This document shows positions 1 to 8,864 of a stretch of 64,000 nt of DNA, in pieces. The first letter of the stretch is position 1. Each line of letters starts with the position of its first letter. Source of the DNA: Rhodobacter ferrooxidans. GTDB taxonomy: Bacteria > Pseudomonadota > Alphaproteobacteria > Rhodobacterales > Rhodobacteraceae. The stretch lies in NCBI RefSeq assembly GCF_000176015.1, contig NZ_ACYY01000002.1, positions 1 through 64,000 on the forward strand. The letters are read 5' to 3'. The position numbers and the translations under genes are program-made. A model generated the notes under the pieces. It did no database searches. It saw nothing but the letters and a program-made list of their open reading frames with translations, and was not told where the DNA came from.

Positions 1-1
1 C

Positions 2-322
2 AATGCCAGCCTGATGGTGGTGGCGTCGAAATCGCACCGCGATGCCGCGACCGACGCCTACATCGGCAAATACGCGGTCAAGGACATGCGCAGCGCCGGG
101 TCCAGCCTGAAATTCTGTCTTGTGGCCACTGGCGAGGCCGATCTTTACCCGCGGCTGGGGCGCACGATGGAATGGGATACCGCCGCAGGTGACGCCGTGC
201 TGCGCGGTGCCGGTGGCCATGTGGTGCGGTTTGACGACCATACCACTCTGGCCTACGGCAAACCCGGCTGGGACAATCCGTTCTTCATCGCCTATGCACC
301 GGGGGTGGAGTTGCAGGCATGA
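2..322 (+). CDS. cysQ: 3'(2'),5'-bisphosphate nucleotidase CysQ (C-terminal part)
   Basis: The frame is open from the window edge, so only the last 106 residues are seen. It carries the WDTAAGDAVLRGAGG motif of the lithium-sensitive inositol monophosphatase superfamily and ends as CysQ proteins do. The family hydrolyses 3'-phosphoadenosine 5'-phosphate (PAP) to AMP and phosphate, removing the by-product of PAPS-dependent sulfation. Its stop overlaps the kdsB start by 4 bases (ATGA), which suggests translational coupling. A sulfotransferase gene lies about 7 kb downstream in the same direction, fitting a PAP-recycling role. Another phosphatase of the same superfamily cannot be excluded because the N-terminus is missing. 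Confidence 0.85.
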   Translation, partial: NASLMVVASKSHRDAATDAYIGKYAVKDMRSAGSSLKFCLVATGEADLYPRLGRTMEWDTAAGDAVLRGAGGHVVRFDDHTTLAYGKPGWDNPFFIAYAPGVELQA

Positions 323-1116
323 GCGTGCTGATCGCCATTCCCGCCCGCTATGCCAGCACCCGCTATCCCGGCAAGCCTTTGGTTTCGCTCAAAGGCCCCG
401 ATGGCGCCAAGACCCTGATCCAGCGCAGTTGGGAGGCGGCGATGGCGGTGCGCGGGGTGGCGCGGGTGGTGGTGGCCACCGATGACGACCGCATCCGCAC
501 TGCCGCCGAAGGCTTTGGTGCCGAGGTGGTGATGACCTCCGCTGCCTGCCAGAACGGCACCGAACGCTGTGCCGAGGTGGCGGCGCTGCTGCCGGGGCAT
601 GACATCGTGGTGAACCTGCAAGGCGACGCGCCGCTGACCCCTGCGTGGTTCGTCGAAGACCTGATCGCGGGCTTGCGCGCCGATCCGGGGGCGGAAGTGG
701 CGACGCCGGTGTTGCGCTGCGACGGGCGGGCGCTGAACGGGTTTCTGGCCGACAGGCGGGCTGGCAGGGTCGGCGGCACCACGGCGGTGTTCGGTGCGGG
801 CGGGCGGGCGCTCTATTTCTCCAAGGAAGTTATCCCCTATACCGGCAAGACCTATGCCGATGCCGACCCGACGCCGGTGTTTCACCATGTCGGCGTCTAT
901 GCCTATCGTCCGGCGGCACTGGCGGCCTATCCGGCTTGGGCCACCGGGCCGCTGGAGACGCTGGAGGGGCTGGAGCAGTTGCGGTTTCTGGAAAACGGCC
1001 GCCCGGTGCTTTGCGTGACGGTGCAGGCCCGCGGGCGGCAGTTCTGGGAGTTGAACAACCCTGAAGACGTGCCGCGGATCGAGGCGATGATGGCCGAAAT
1101 GGCCGCGGGCGGCTAG
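319..1116 (+). CDS. kdsB: 3-deoxy-manno-octulosonate cytidylyltransferase
   Basis: KdsB activates Kdo as CMP-Kdo for the lipopolysaccharide inner core (cytosolic; CTP + Kdo gives CMP-Kdo + PPi). The N-terminal nucleotide-binding stretch IPARYASTRYPGKPL (residues 7-21) and NLQGDAPL (about 99-106) are diagnostic, and the 265-residue length is near the usual 250. The ATG overlaps the cysQ stop. The C-terminal ELNNPEDV segment is also typical. It heads a run of closely spaced glycosyltransferase genes. Kdo is also found in some capsules, so LPS and capsule roles cannot be separated here. Confidence 0.93.
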   Translation: MSVLIAIPARYASTRYPGKPLVSLKGPDGAKTLIQRSWEAAMAVRGVARVVVATDDDRIRTAAEGFGAEVVMTSAACQNGTERCAEVAALLPGHDIVVNLQGDAPLTPAWFVEDLIAGLRADPGAEVATPVLRCDGRALNGFLADRRAGRVGGTTAVFGAGGRALYFSKEVIPYTGKTYADADPTPVFHHVGVYAYRPAALAAYPAWATGPLETLEGLEQLRFLENGRPVLCVTVQARGRQFWELNNPEDVPRIEAMMAEMAAGG

Positions 1117-1119
1117 CCG

Positions 1120-2361
1120 ATGGCGCTGCCCGAGGTCAGCCTGATCATCGTCAGCCGCCACCGCCCGCAAGCGCTGCTGCGCGCCATTGCCGGGGTGCGG
1201 CAGATGGATCATCCGCGGTTCGAGCTGATCGTGGTGGCTGATCCGGAAGCTTGCACGCAGGTGCAGGCGGCGGGGGTGGTGGCCAAGGTGGTGGCGTTCG
1301 ACGAGGCCAATATCTCGGCGGCGCGGAACATTGGGCTGGCGCAGGCGGCGGGCGAAGTGGTGGCGTATCTCGATGACGATGCGGTGCCGGAACCCACTTG
1401 GCTGTCGCGTCTGGTAGCGCCGTTTGCCGATGATCGCGTTGTCGCGGCTACCGGATTCGTGCGCGGGCGCAATGGCTTATCGTTCCAATGGCGGGCGATG
1501 GAGGTCGATGCCTGCGGTCAGGATCATCCGCTGTCGGTTGATCCGGTGGCGGTCAGCCTGCATCACGGCGCACCAAGCCGGGCGGTCAAGACCTGCGGCA
1601 CCAACTGCGCCTTTCGGGCGGCTGCGTTGCGGGCGATTGGCGGCTTTGATCCGGCGTTCAGGTTCTATCTGGACGAGGCCGATGTGAACCTGCGGCTTGC
1701 GGCGTTGGGCGGGCTGACCGCGGTGGTGCCGCTGGCCGAGGTGCACCACGGCTTTGCTGCCAGTGCCCGCCGCCGTACCGACCGGGTGCCGCTGTCGCTG
1801 TTCGAGATCGGCGCTTCCTCCATGCTGTTCTTGCGCCGCCATGCGCCGCTGGCCGACCATGCGCCGGCCTTGGCGCGGCTGTGGGCCGATCAGCGGGCAA
1901 GGGCGTTGCGGGCGATGGTGGCGGGGCGAATTGCACCGGGCGATGTGGGGCGGCTTATGCACAGCTTGCAGGCCGGGCTGGCGGCGGGCGAGACCCGGCC
2001 GCTGGGCGCGCAACTGCCGCTAAAGACCAGCGACTCGGGGCTGCTGCCGCTACCCGGCACCGGCCCGCGCCCGGGCCGGGTGATCACAGGGCGAAGCTGG
2101 CAACGCGGTCGGCTGGAGGCCGAAGCCCGCGCCGCCGCTGACCGGGGCGCGGTGGTGACGCTGATCCGCCTCAGCCCGACCGCGCTTTTCCATAGCCTGC
2201 GGTTCGATGCCGATGGCATCTGGCGGCAGACAGGCGGGTTGTTCGGGCGGTCTGACCGGCAGCAACCACTGGTCCGGCTATGGCGATTTCCGGATCGGGT
2301 GGCACAGGAAGCCCGGCATCTGGCGCGGGTTCGGCCAATTCCCGCGCACAACCAAGGGTAG
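1120..2361 (+). CDS. Glycosyltransferase family 2 protein
   Basis: A 413-residue protein with an N-terminal GT-A fold: VSLIIVSRHRPQALL at residues 6-20, the metal/nucleotide-binding acidic triplet DDD at 85-87, and the later acceptor-side motif FYLDEADVNLRL. It starts 3 bases after kdsB, so co-transcription is likely. The segment beyond about residue 260 is not a recognised catalytic domain and is rich in Arg and Ala. GT2 enzymes transfer a sugar from a nucleotide donor to a growing glycan on the cytosolic face of the membrane. No transmembrane segment is evident. Donor and acceptor cannot be read from the sequence. Confidence 0.85.
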   Translation: MALPEVSLIIVSRHRPQALLRAIAGVRQMDHPRFELIVVADPEACTQVQAAGVVAKVVAFDEANISAARNIGLAQAAGEVVAYLDDDAVPEPTWLSRLVAPFADDRVVAATGFVRGRNGLSFQWRAMEVDACGQDHPLSVDPVAVSLHHGAPSRAVKTCGTNCAFRAAALRAIGGFDPAFRFYLDEADVNLRLAALGGLTAVVPLAEVHHGFAASARRRTDRVPLSLFEIGASSMLFLRRHAPLADHAPALARLWADQRARALRAMVAGRIAPGDVGRLMHSLQAGLAAGETRPLGAQLPLKTSDSGLLPLPGTGPRPGRVITGRSWQRGRLEAEARAAADRGAVVTLIRLSPTALFHSLRFDADGIWRQTGGLFGRSDRQQPLVRLWRFPDRVAQEARHLARVRPIPAHNQG

Positions 2362-2388
2362 AAAATCCGGCCTCGTTGCGCGGATTTT
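2362..2388 (+). terminator. Hairpin, possible bidirectional terminator
   Basis: Perfect 8-base arms AAAATCCG and CGGATTTT flank an 11-base loop directly after the GT2 stop codon. The A- and T-rich outer ends would serve as U tracts in either direction. It would separate the kdsB-GT unit from galU, which has its own 163-base upstream region. Confidence 0.45.
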
Positions 2389-2524
2389 GTGCTGCGCGGG
2401 AAGGATACTGCGACCCGCTCGACCCATCGCCGCCAATTTGAGGGCAAATACTGGCGCGGAATGTGCTTTCAGGATATGGCTTTCCCACAATCGCGTTCAG
2501 CGAAGCAGGCAGAAGAGAAGACAG

Positions 2525-3421
2525 ATGCGAGTCAAGAAGGTTACGAAAGCGGTATTCCCGGTCGCAGGGCAAGGCACCCGGTTCCTTCCGGCCACCAAGG
2601 CGATCCCGAAAGAGATCATGACCCTGGTCGATCGCCCGCTGATCCAATACGCCATCGACGAGGCCCGCGCCGCCGGGATCAAGGAATTCATCTTTGTCAC
2701 CTCGCGCGGGAAATCGGCGCTGGAGGATTATTTCGACCATTCGCCCGAACTGGAAGCCACGCTGAAACGCGCCGGCAAGGACGAGTTGCTGGAGATCCTG
2801 AAAGCCACCAACATGGATTCCGGTGCCATCGCTTATGTGCGGCAGAACCGGCCGATGGGGCTTGGCCATGCGGTCTGGTGCGCGCGGCGGCTGATCGGCA
2901 ACGAGCCTTTCGCCGTGCTGCTGCCCGATGACGTGATTGCCGCCGAAAAGCCCTGTCTGCAACAGATGGTCGAGGCTTATGCCGAAACCGGCGGCAACAT
3001 GGTCGCCGCGATGGAAGTGGCCCCCGAGCGGACCTCGTCCTACGGCGTGCTGGACGTGGCCGAGGACATGGGGACCATGGTGCGCGCCAAGGGCATGGTG
3101 GAAAAGCCGAAAGCCGGCACTGCGCCATCGAACCTGGCGGTGATCGGGCGCTATATCCTGACGCCAAAGGTGCTGGACAACCTGAACCGCGCCAAGCAGG
3201 GCGTCGGCGGCGAGATCCAGTTGACCGACGCCATTGCCGCCGAGGTGGACGGGCCGGACAAGGTTTATGGCTTCCGCTTCCGCGGCCAGCGCTATGACTG
3301 CGGCTCCAAGGCCGGGTTCCTGCAGGCCACGGTGGCCTTCGGGCTGGCCCGCCCCGATCTGCGCGACGAATTCGGCAGCTATCTGCACGACATGATGGCG
3401 CAGCAGAAGGCGGCGCAATAG
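2525..3421 (+). CDS. galU: UTP-glucose-1-phosphate uridylyltransferase
   Basis: GalU makes UDP-glucose from UTP and glucose 1-phosphate, the precursor of UDP-galactose, UDP-glucuronate and many surface glycans. The N-terminal GQGTRFLPATKAIPKE stretch (residues 15-30) is the nucleotidyltransferase signature, and the LPDDVI segment near residue 137 supplies the metal-binding acid. I chose the ATG at 2525 because MRVKKVTKAVFPVAG matches GalU N-termini; the longer open frame upstream has no family similarity. The protein has 298 residues, the usual size. The next gene starts 3 bases after its stop, linking galU to the glycosyltransferases. Confidence 0.95.
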   Translation: MRVKKVTKAVFPVAGQGTRFLPATKAIPKEIMTLVDRPLIQYAIDEARAAGIKEFIFVTSRGKSALEDYFDHSPELEATLKRAGKDELLEILKATNMDSGAIAYVRQNRPMGLGHAVWCARRLIGNEPFAVLLPDDVIAAEKPCLQQMVEAYAETGGNMVAAMEVAPERTSSYGVLDVAEDMGTMVRAKGMVEKPKAGTAPSNLAVIGRYILTPKVLDNLNRAKQGVGGEIQLTDAIAAEVDGPDKVYGFRFRGQRYDCGSKAGFLQATVAFGLARPDLRDEFGSYLHDMMAQQKAAQ

Positions 3422-3424
3422 GCC

Positions 3425-4669
3425 GTGCTGCTGCCACCCGCGGCGCGTCTGCTTGATCTGACCCGGCTGGTCTCGCGGCTGGGGCGGGGGGCGCTGACCG
3501 GGGTGGACCGGGTGGAACTGGCCTATCTGCAAACGCTGCTGGCTGGGCCGGTGCCGCTGTTTGCGCTGGTGCGCACGGCGCTGGGGTTTGTGCTGCTGGA
3601 CGCGGGCGGGGCGCGGGCGGTCTGTCTGCGGGCGCGCGGCGAGGTGCCTCTGGGTCCTGTCGATCTGCTGGGGCGGTTGACCTGGCGGCGCGAACCGCTG
3701 CGGGCGCGGGCCGAGGCCGATCTGCGGCGGCTGGCGCTGGCGCGGTGTGGGCGACTGACACTGGCGCGGATGTTGCGGCGGCACTTGCCTGCCGGTTTCA
3801 GCTATCTGAACGTGGGCCACGCCAATCTGACGCCGCGGGTGATGCGGGCAATTCATGCAGTGGCCGGCGCGCGGGCGGCGGTGCTGGTCCACGACACCAT
3901 TCCGCTGGATCACCCAGAGTTTTCTCGCCCGGACATTCCGCCGGTCTTTGCGCGCAAGCTGGCGGTGGTGGCGGGTCATGCCGATCTGGTTATTCATTCC
4001 ACCAAAGATGCCCGCCGCAAGACCGAGGCGCATCTGGCTGCCTTTGGCCGGGTGCCGCCGGGCGTGTTGGCGCCGCTGGGGGTGCCGACCCCGCAGCCGG
4101 ATGCCAGCTTGCTGCCGCATGGGCTGAACCTTGCGCGGCCGTATTTCGTGACCATTGGCACCATCGAGCCGCGCAAGAACCATGCCTTGCTGCTGGATGT
4201 CTGGGAGATGTTGCACCAGCGGTTGCCAGCCGCAGAGGTGCCGCATTTGTTCATTCTGGGCAGTCGCGGTTGGGCCAACGACGCGGTGTTCGCCCGGCTG
4301 GATGCCGCCGTTGCCGCGGGTCAGGCGATCACCGAACTGCCCGGATTGCCCGACGGCGCAGTGGCAGCGTTGCTGGCGGGGGCGCAGGCGCTGCTGTTTC
4401 CCAGTCTGGCCGAGGGCTATGGCCTGCCGCCTTTGGAGGCTATGGCGCTGGGCGTGCAGGTGATTTGCCCGCCTTTGGCGGTTTTCCAAGAGACCATGGG
4501 CGATTACCCGGTTTACCTGAGTGCCAGAGACAGTTATTCTTGGATGGAAACAATCGAGAAGAATGTGACGGCAGGCGGGCGGGACGACACCCTGAAAAAT
4601 CAGGAAAACGCGCGATGCGCCGGGCCGGATTGGCCCACGCATTTCAAGGCCGTGTTAACCATCGTCTGA
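3425..4669 (+). CDS. Glycosyltransferase family 1 (GT4-type, GT-B fold)
   Basis: A 414-residue protein starting at GTG 3 bases after galU. The C-terminal half carries the donor-binding GT-B hallmarks: the phrase FVTIGTIEPRKNHALLLDVW, then FPSLAEGYGLPPLEAMALG with the E-x7-E motif around residues 330-340. This is the glycogen synthase/mannosyltransferase type that transfers a sugar from a nucleotide donor with retention of configuration. The last 45 or so residues (after the ETMGDYPVYL stretch) are poorly conserved. It is probably part of the same surface-glycan pathway as its neighbours. Donor specificity cannot be predicted. Confidence 0.85.
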   Translation: MLLPPAARLLDLTRLVSRLGRGALTGVDRVELAYLQTLLAGPVPLFALVRTALGFVLLDAGGARAVCLRARGEVPLGPVDLLGRLTWRREPLRARAEADLRRLALARCGRLTLARMLRRHLPAGFSYLNVGHANLTPRVMRAIHAVAGARAAVLVHDTIPLDHPEFSRPDIPPVFARKLAVVAGHADLVIHSTKDARRKTEAHLAAFGRVPPGVLAPLGVPTPQPDASLLPHGLNLARPYFVTIGTIEPRKNHALLLDVWEMLHQRLPAAEVPHLFILGSRGWANDAVFARLDAAVAAGQAITELPGLPDGAVAALLAGAQALLFPSLAEGYGLPPLEAMALGVQVICPPLAVFQETMGDYPVYLSARDSYSWMETIEKNVTAGGRDDTLKNQENARCAGPDWPTHFKAVLTIV

Positions 4670-4715
4670 TATTGCGGCGACAAGGGGGCACTCGGCCCCG
4701 GGGAACGGAAAGCGC

Positions 4716-5726
4716 GTGAGCATCTTCTCCAGATATCGGCTGCGTCTGGCACGGAAACGCTGGCGGATCAGGGCCATCCGCAAGCGGCGCGAGCTGCGGC
4801 CGGTGGCCAGCCGGGTTGCCGCCATCCGGCCCGACGACATCCTGCTGTTTTCCACCCTGCGCAACGAGAAGGTGCGGCTGCCGTTTTTCCTGAAGTATTA
4901 CCGCGATCTGGGCGTCAACCATTTCCTGATTGTGGACAATGGCTCGGACGACGGCTCGCGCGAGTATCTGGAGGCGCAGGAGGATGTGTCGCTTTGGACC
5001 ACCGATCACAGCTATAAACGGTCGCGTTTCGGGGTGGACTGGCTGAACTGGTTGCAGATGCGCCATGCGCATGGGCATTGGACACTGGTGGTCGATCCGG
5101 ATGAATTCTTCGTCTATCCATTCTGCGACACCCGGCCGTTGCGGGCGCTGACCGACTGGCTGGACGCCTCCTCGATCAAGTCGTTTTCGGCGATGCTGCT
5201 GGACATGTATCCGAAAGGGCCGATCGGGGCGCAGCCCTATCACGAGGGGCAAGACCCGTTCGAGATTGCCAACTGGTTCGACAGCGGCAACTACACCATC
5301 TCGCGCAATGGCCATTACGGCAATCTGTGGATTCAGGGCGGCCCGCGGGCGCGGCTGTTCTTTTCCGACGTGCCGGAACGGGCGCCGGCGCTGAACAAGA
5401 TCCCGCTGGTGAAATGGCACCGCGATTATGCCTATGCCAGTTCGACCCACATGCTGCTGCCGCGCGGTCTGAACCTGGTTTATGACGAATGGGGTGGCGA
5501 AAAGGCCAGTGGCTGCCTGCTGCATGCCAAGTTTCTGGATACCTTTGCTGTCAAGGCCAACGAGGAAATGGCCCGCCAGCAGCACTATGCCAACAGCCAC
5601 GAATACCGCGCCTACAAGGAAGCGTTGGACGATCAGCCCGACATGTGGTGCAAGTGGAGTGAGAAATACATCAATTGGCGGCAACTTGAGATTCTGGGGC
5701 TGATGTCGAAGGGCAACTGGGCGTGA
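4716..5726 (+). CDS. Glycosyltransferase family 2 protein (Glyco_tranf_2_4 type)
   Basis: A 336-residue protein from a GTG start, after a basic N-terminal tail (RYRLRLARKRWRIRAIRKRR). The catalytic domain reads LRNEKVRLPFFLKYYRDLG, then VDNGSDDGSREYL, then the DPDEFFVYP metal-binding motif at about residues 127-135. This subtype is common in Rhodobacteraceae surface-polysaccharide loci. Its stop overlaps the next start by 4 bases (GTGA), so it is probably translated together with the GT14-like protein. A 46-base gap separates it from the preceding gene. Donor and linkage are unknown. Confidence 0.82.
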   Translation: MSIFSRYRLRLARKRWRIRAIRKRRELRPVASRVAAIRPDDILLFSTLRNEKVRLPFFLKYYRDLGVNHFLIVDNGSDDGSREYLEAQEDVSLWTTDHSYKRSRFGVDWLNWLQMRHAHGHWTLVVDPDEFFVYPFCDTRPLRALTDWLDASSIKSFSAMLLDMYPKGPIGAQPYHEGQDPFEIANWFDSGNYTISRNGHYGNLWIQGGPRARLFFSDVPERAPALNKIPLVKWHRDYAYASSTHMLLPRGLNLVYDEWGGEKASGCLLHAKFLDTFAVKANEEMARQQHYANSHEYRAYKEALDDQPDMWCKWSEKYINWRQLEILGLMSKGNWA

Positions 5727-7420
5727 GCGTCGGATTCATCATGCTGTGCCATACGGCGCTGGACCGCGCGGCCCAGGTGGCGCGGCATTGGGCGACCAAT
5801 GGCTGCCCGGTGGTGATACATCTTGACCGCAAGGTGACGCGCAAGGCCTTCGTGCGGCTGCAACGCGATCTGGCGGATGTGCCTGACATCCGGTTTTCCG
5901 AACGCTTCGATTGCGAATGGGGCACCTGGGGGCTGGTGGCGGCGACGCAAGGGGCGGCAACGGTGCTGCTAAGCGATTTCCCCAATGTGCGGCATGTCTA
6001 TCTGGCCTCGGGGTCCTGCCTGCCGCTGCGCCCGGTCAAGGAACTGGTGGCCTATCTGGACGAACGCCCGCGCACCGATTTCATCGAATCGGTGACCACC
6101 GAGGATGTCGGCTGGACCATCGGCGGGCTGAACATCGAGCGTTTCACCCTGCGGTTCCCGTTTTCCTGGCGCAAGCAGCGGCGGCTGTTCGACGGCTATG
6201 TGCGGCTGCAACGCCGCTTTCATTTCCGCCGCAAGATACCCGCCGCCTTGGTGCCGCATCTGGGCAGCCAGTGGTGGTGCCTGACCCGCCAGACCCTGAG
6301 TGCCATTCTGGAAGACCCGGAACGCGAGGCTTACGACCGCTATTTCAAGCGGGTTTGGATTCCCGACGAATCCTATTTCCAGACGCTGGTGCGGCAGTAT
6401 TCGCAGCATGTCGAAAGCCGGTCGCTGACGCTGTCAAAGTTCGATTTCCAGGGCAAGCCGCACATCTTCTATGATGACCACCTGCAACTGCTGCGCCGGT
6501 CGGATTGCTTTGTTGCCCGCAAGATCTGGCCGCAGGCGGGCAAGCTTTACCGCACCTTCCTGTCGCCCGAAGCGGGCAGTCAGGTGCCAGCCGAACCGAA
6601 CCCCGGCAAGATCGACCGGCTGTTTTCCAAGGCGGTGGAACGGCGCACCAAGGGCCGGGCCGGGCTTTACATGCAAAGCCGCTTTCCCAACCAGGATTGG
6701 GAAAATGGCGTGACCGCCGCGCCCTATTCGGTGTTCGAAGGCTTTTCCGAGCTGTTCGAGAATTTCGACAGTTGGCTGGCCAAGGTGGCGGGCACCCGGG
6801 TGCATGGCCACCTGTTCGCCGAAGACCGGGTGGAATTTGCCGGTGGCGAGGCTGTCTATAACGGTGCCTTGCCTGCCGGTGCGGCGCAGCGCGACTACAA
6901 TCCGCGGTCCTTCCTCAGCAATCTGATCTGGAACACCCGGGGCGAGCGGCAATGCTTCCAGTTCGGCCCCGGCGACAGTCAGGCGCCAAGCTGGCTGATC
7001 GCCCGCGATGCCAATGCGCAGGTTTCGGTGGTTTCGGGGGCCTGGGCGGTGCCCCTGTTCCATTCCAACCGCAATTTTTCCGATATCCGGCGCGAGGCGG
7101 CGCGGCTGCAAAAGATCGAATCCGAGCATCTGGAGGTGTTGCGTTCCCCCTGGACCAAGGCGCGGGTGCGGATCTGGACGCTGGCCGATTTCGTGCAGAA
7201 CCCGATGGAACCGTTGCAGACCATCGTCGATGAAATCAGCCCGCGGGCGCTGCGGCGGCTGACCGAGGCGCCGCTGATGATTGATCTGACCGGCTTTGGC
7301 CAGTTCTTGCAGAACCTGCGCAATCAGGGCATGCAGCCGGTGTTGATGGGCGATTTTCCGGCAGGGAACGACCAGATGCCCTCTGCCATCCGCCGCGGCC
7401 GCCCCTATCTGGTGAAGTGA
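5723..7420 (+). CDS. Core-2/I-branching (GT14-like) glycosyltransferase with C-terminal domain of unknown function
   Basis: A 565-residue protein. The first 270 or so residues resemble beta-1,6-N-acetylglucosaminyltransferases: it opens with VGFIMLCHTALD, then HVYLASGSCLPLRP near residue 95 and SQWWCLTRQTL near residue 180. The remaining 290 residues form a separate domain, found fused to this catalytic domain in Rhodobacteraceae (I recall it as a DUF5927/5928-type domain, from memory). The GTG start overlaps the previous stop, and the next gene starts after a single base. Context implies a branching sugar added to a surface glycan before sulfation. The substrate is unknown. Confidence 0.75.
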   Translation: MSVGFIMLCHTALDRAAQVARHWATNGCPVVIHLDRKVTRKAFVRLQRDLADVPDIRFSERFDCEWGTWGLVAATQGAATVLLSDFPNVRHVYLASGSCLPLRPVKELVAYLDERPRTDFIESVTTEDVGWTIGGLNIERFTLRFPFSWRKQRRLFDGYVRLQRRFHFRRKIPAALVPHLGSQWWCLTRQTLSAILEDPEREAYDRYFKRVWIPDESYFQTLVRQYSQHVESRSLTLSKFDFQGKPHIFYDDHLQLLRRSDCFVARKIWPQAGKLYRTFLSPEAGSQVPAEPNPGKIDRLFSKAVERRTKGRAGLYMQSRFPNQDWENGVTAAPYSVFEGFSELFENFDSWLAKVAGTRVHGHLFAEDRVEFAGGEAVYNGALPAGAAQRDYNPRSFLSNLIWNTRGERQCFQFGPGDSQAPSWLIARDANAQVSVVSGAWAVPLFHSNRNFSDIRREAARLQKIESEHLEVLRSPWTKARVRIWTLADFVQNPMEPLQTIVDEISPRALRRLTEAPLMIDLTGFGQFLQNLRNQGMQPVLMGDFPAGNDQMPSAIRRGRPYLVK

Positions 7421-7421
7421 C

Positions 7422-8825
7422 ATGGCCGGGCGGTTCACCAGTTTCGTGATGTTCGCAGAAATGCGCACCGGCTCGAATTTCCTCGAGGCCAATCTGAACG
7501 CGCTTCCCGGCGTGAAATGCCACGGCGAGGTGTTCAACCCGTATTTCATCGGCATCAAGGATCATACCGAGATGTTCGGCATCGACCTTGCCGCCCGTGC
7601 CGCCGACCCGCTGGCGCTGCTTGGGGCGTTGCGGGCGCAGACCGAAGGCCTGGGCGGTTTCCGGTTCTTTCACGACCACGATCCGCGGGTGCTGGACGCG
7701 GTTCTGCCCGATCCGGCCTGTGCCAAGATCATCCTGACCCGCAATCCGGTGGAAAGCTATGTGTCGTGGAAGATCGCGCAGGCCACCGGCCAGTGGAAGC
7801 TGACCAACGCCAGCAAGCTGAAATCCAGCAAGGTGCCGTTCGATGCAGCCGAGTTCGAGGCGCATCTGGCGGCGATGCAGGAATTTCAGATCCGGCTGAT
7901 GCATGGCTTGCAGACCACCGGCCAGACCGCGTTCTACATCGACTACGAGGATATTCAGGATGTCGCCGTGCTGAACGGTCTGGCGGCGTTTCTGGGAGTC
8001 TCAACGCGGCTGGAGGCCCCGGATTCGACGCTGAAAAAGCAGAACCCCGAGGAGATTGGCGCCAAGGTGCTGAACCTTGCGGCGATGGAGGCGGCACTGG
8101 CCCGGCTGGATCGTTTCAACCTGGCCCGCACCCCGAATTTCGAGCCAAGGCGCGCGGCGGCGGTGCCGAGTTTCGTGACTGCCGCTGATGCCGGGCTGCT
8201 GTATATGCCGGTGCGCGGCGGGCCAGAGGCGCAGGTGGCCGACTGGTTGTCGCGTTGTGGCACGGGCGGGGTGATCCGCGATTTTGCGCAGAAATCGCTG
8301 CGCCAGTGGAAACGCGCCCATGTGCCGCATCGCAGCTTTACCGTGTTGCGGCATCCGGTGGCGCGGGCCCATGCGGCGTTCTGCGGCCAGATTCTCAGCA
8401 ACGCCTTGCCGGAGTTGCGCATGGGTCTGGTGAAGACCTACAAGCTTGCACTGCCCGAACCGGGGCAAGCGCATGACCTTGCGACACATCGCGCGGCGTT
8501 TCTGGGGTTTCTGCGGTTCCTGAAGCTGAACCTTTCCGGTCAGACCGGGTTGCGGGTCGATGCGCATTGGGCGACGCAAACCGCGGTGCTGCAAGGCTTC
8601 GCGCAGTTCCAGGGCCCCGACATGGTGCTGCGCGAGGATCGGCTGGCCGAGGGGCTGGCGGTTCTGGCCAGCGAAGTGGGGATTGTGGCCCCCCCGCTGG
8701 CCGCGATGCCCGAGGATGCGCCGCACCCGCTGGCATCGGTCTATGATGCCGAGATCGAGGCGGCGGCGCATGACGCCTATCAGCGCGATTACATGGGCTA
8801 CGGTTTCGGCCCCTGGCGGCGGTGA
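7422..8825 (+). CDS. Sulfotransferase with two sulfotransferase-like halves
   Basis: A 467-residue protein. The N-terminal half has a 5'-phosphosulfate-loop-like motif FAEMRTGSNFLEANL (residues 7-21) and a 3'-phosphate-binding motif ILTRNPVESYVSW (about 104-116). The C-terminal half repeats the theme with FTVLRHPVARAHAAF (about 306-320) and a later DAHWATQTAVLQGF...LREDRL stretch typical of Sulfotransfer_2 proteins, but I see no clear second phosphosulfate loop. The family moves sulfate from PAPS to a hydroxyl, giving PAP. It follows the GT14-like gene by one base. Relatives are often named NodH; that specific function is not supported here. Confidence 0.78.
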   Translation: MAGRFTSFVMFAEMRTGSNFLEANLNALPGVKCHGEVFNPYFIGIKDHTEMFGIDLAARAADPLALLGALRAQTEGLGGFRFFHDHDPRVLDAVLPDPACAKIILTRNPVESYVSWKIAQATGQWKLTNASKLKSSKVPFDAAEFEAHLAAMQEFQIRLMHGLQTTGQTAFYIDYEDIQDVAVLNGLAAFLGVSTRLEAPDSTLKKQNPEEIGAKVLNLAAMEAALARLDRFNLARTPNFEPRRAAAVPSFVTAADAGLLYMPVRGGPEAQVADWLSRCGTGGVIRDFAQKSLRQWKRAHVPHRSFTVLRHPVARAHAAFCGQILSNALPELRMGLVKTYKLALPEPGQAHDLATHRAAFLGFLRFLKLNLSGQTGLRVDAHWATQTAVLQGFAQFQGPDMVLREDRLAEGLAVLASEVGIVAPPLAAMPEDAPHPLASVYDAEIEAAAHDAYQRDYMGYGFGPWRR

Positions 8826-8864
8826 CGGCTGGCCGCATATCGGCGCCCGTCCTATACTGCCGCC

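Noticed and set aside
2171-4642. An 823-codon open frame on the minus strand opposite galU and the GT4 gene
   Set aside because: It covers two well-identified genes, has the Arg/His/Gln/Pro-rich composition of an antisense frame in high-GC DNA, and shows no family motif.
8853-8858. TATACT just before dinB as a sure promoter
   Set aside because: No acceptable -35 lies 16-18 bases upstream and the start codon is only 6 bases away, so it was left as a note.
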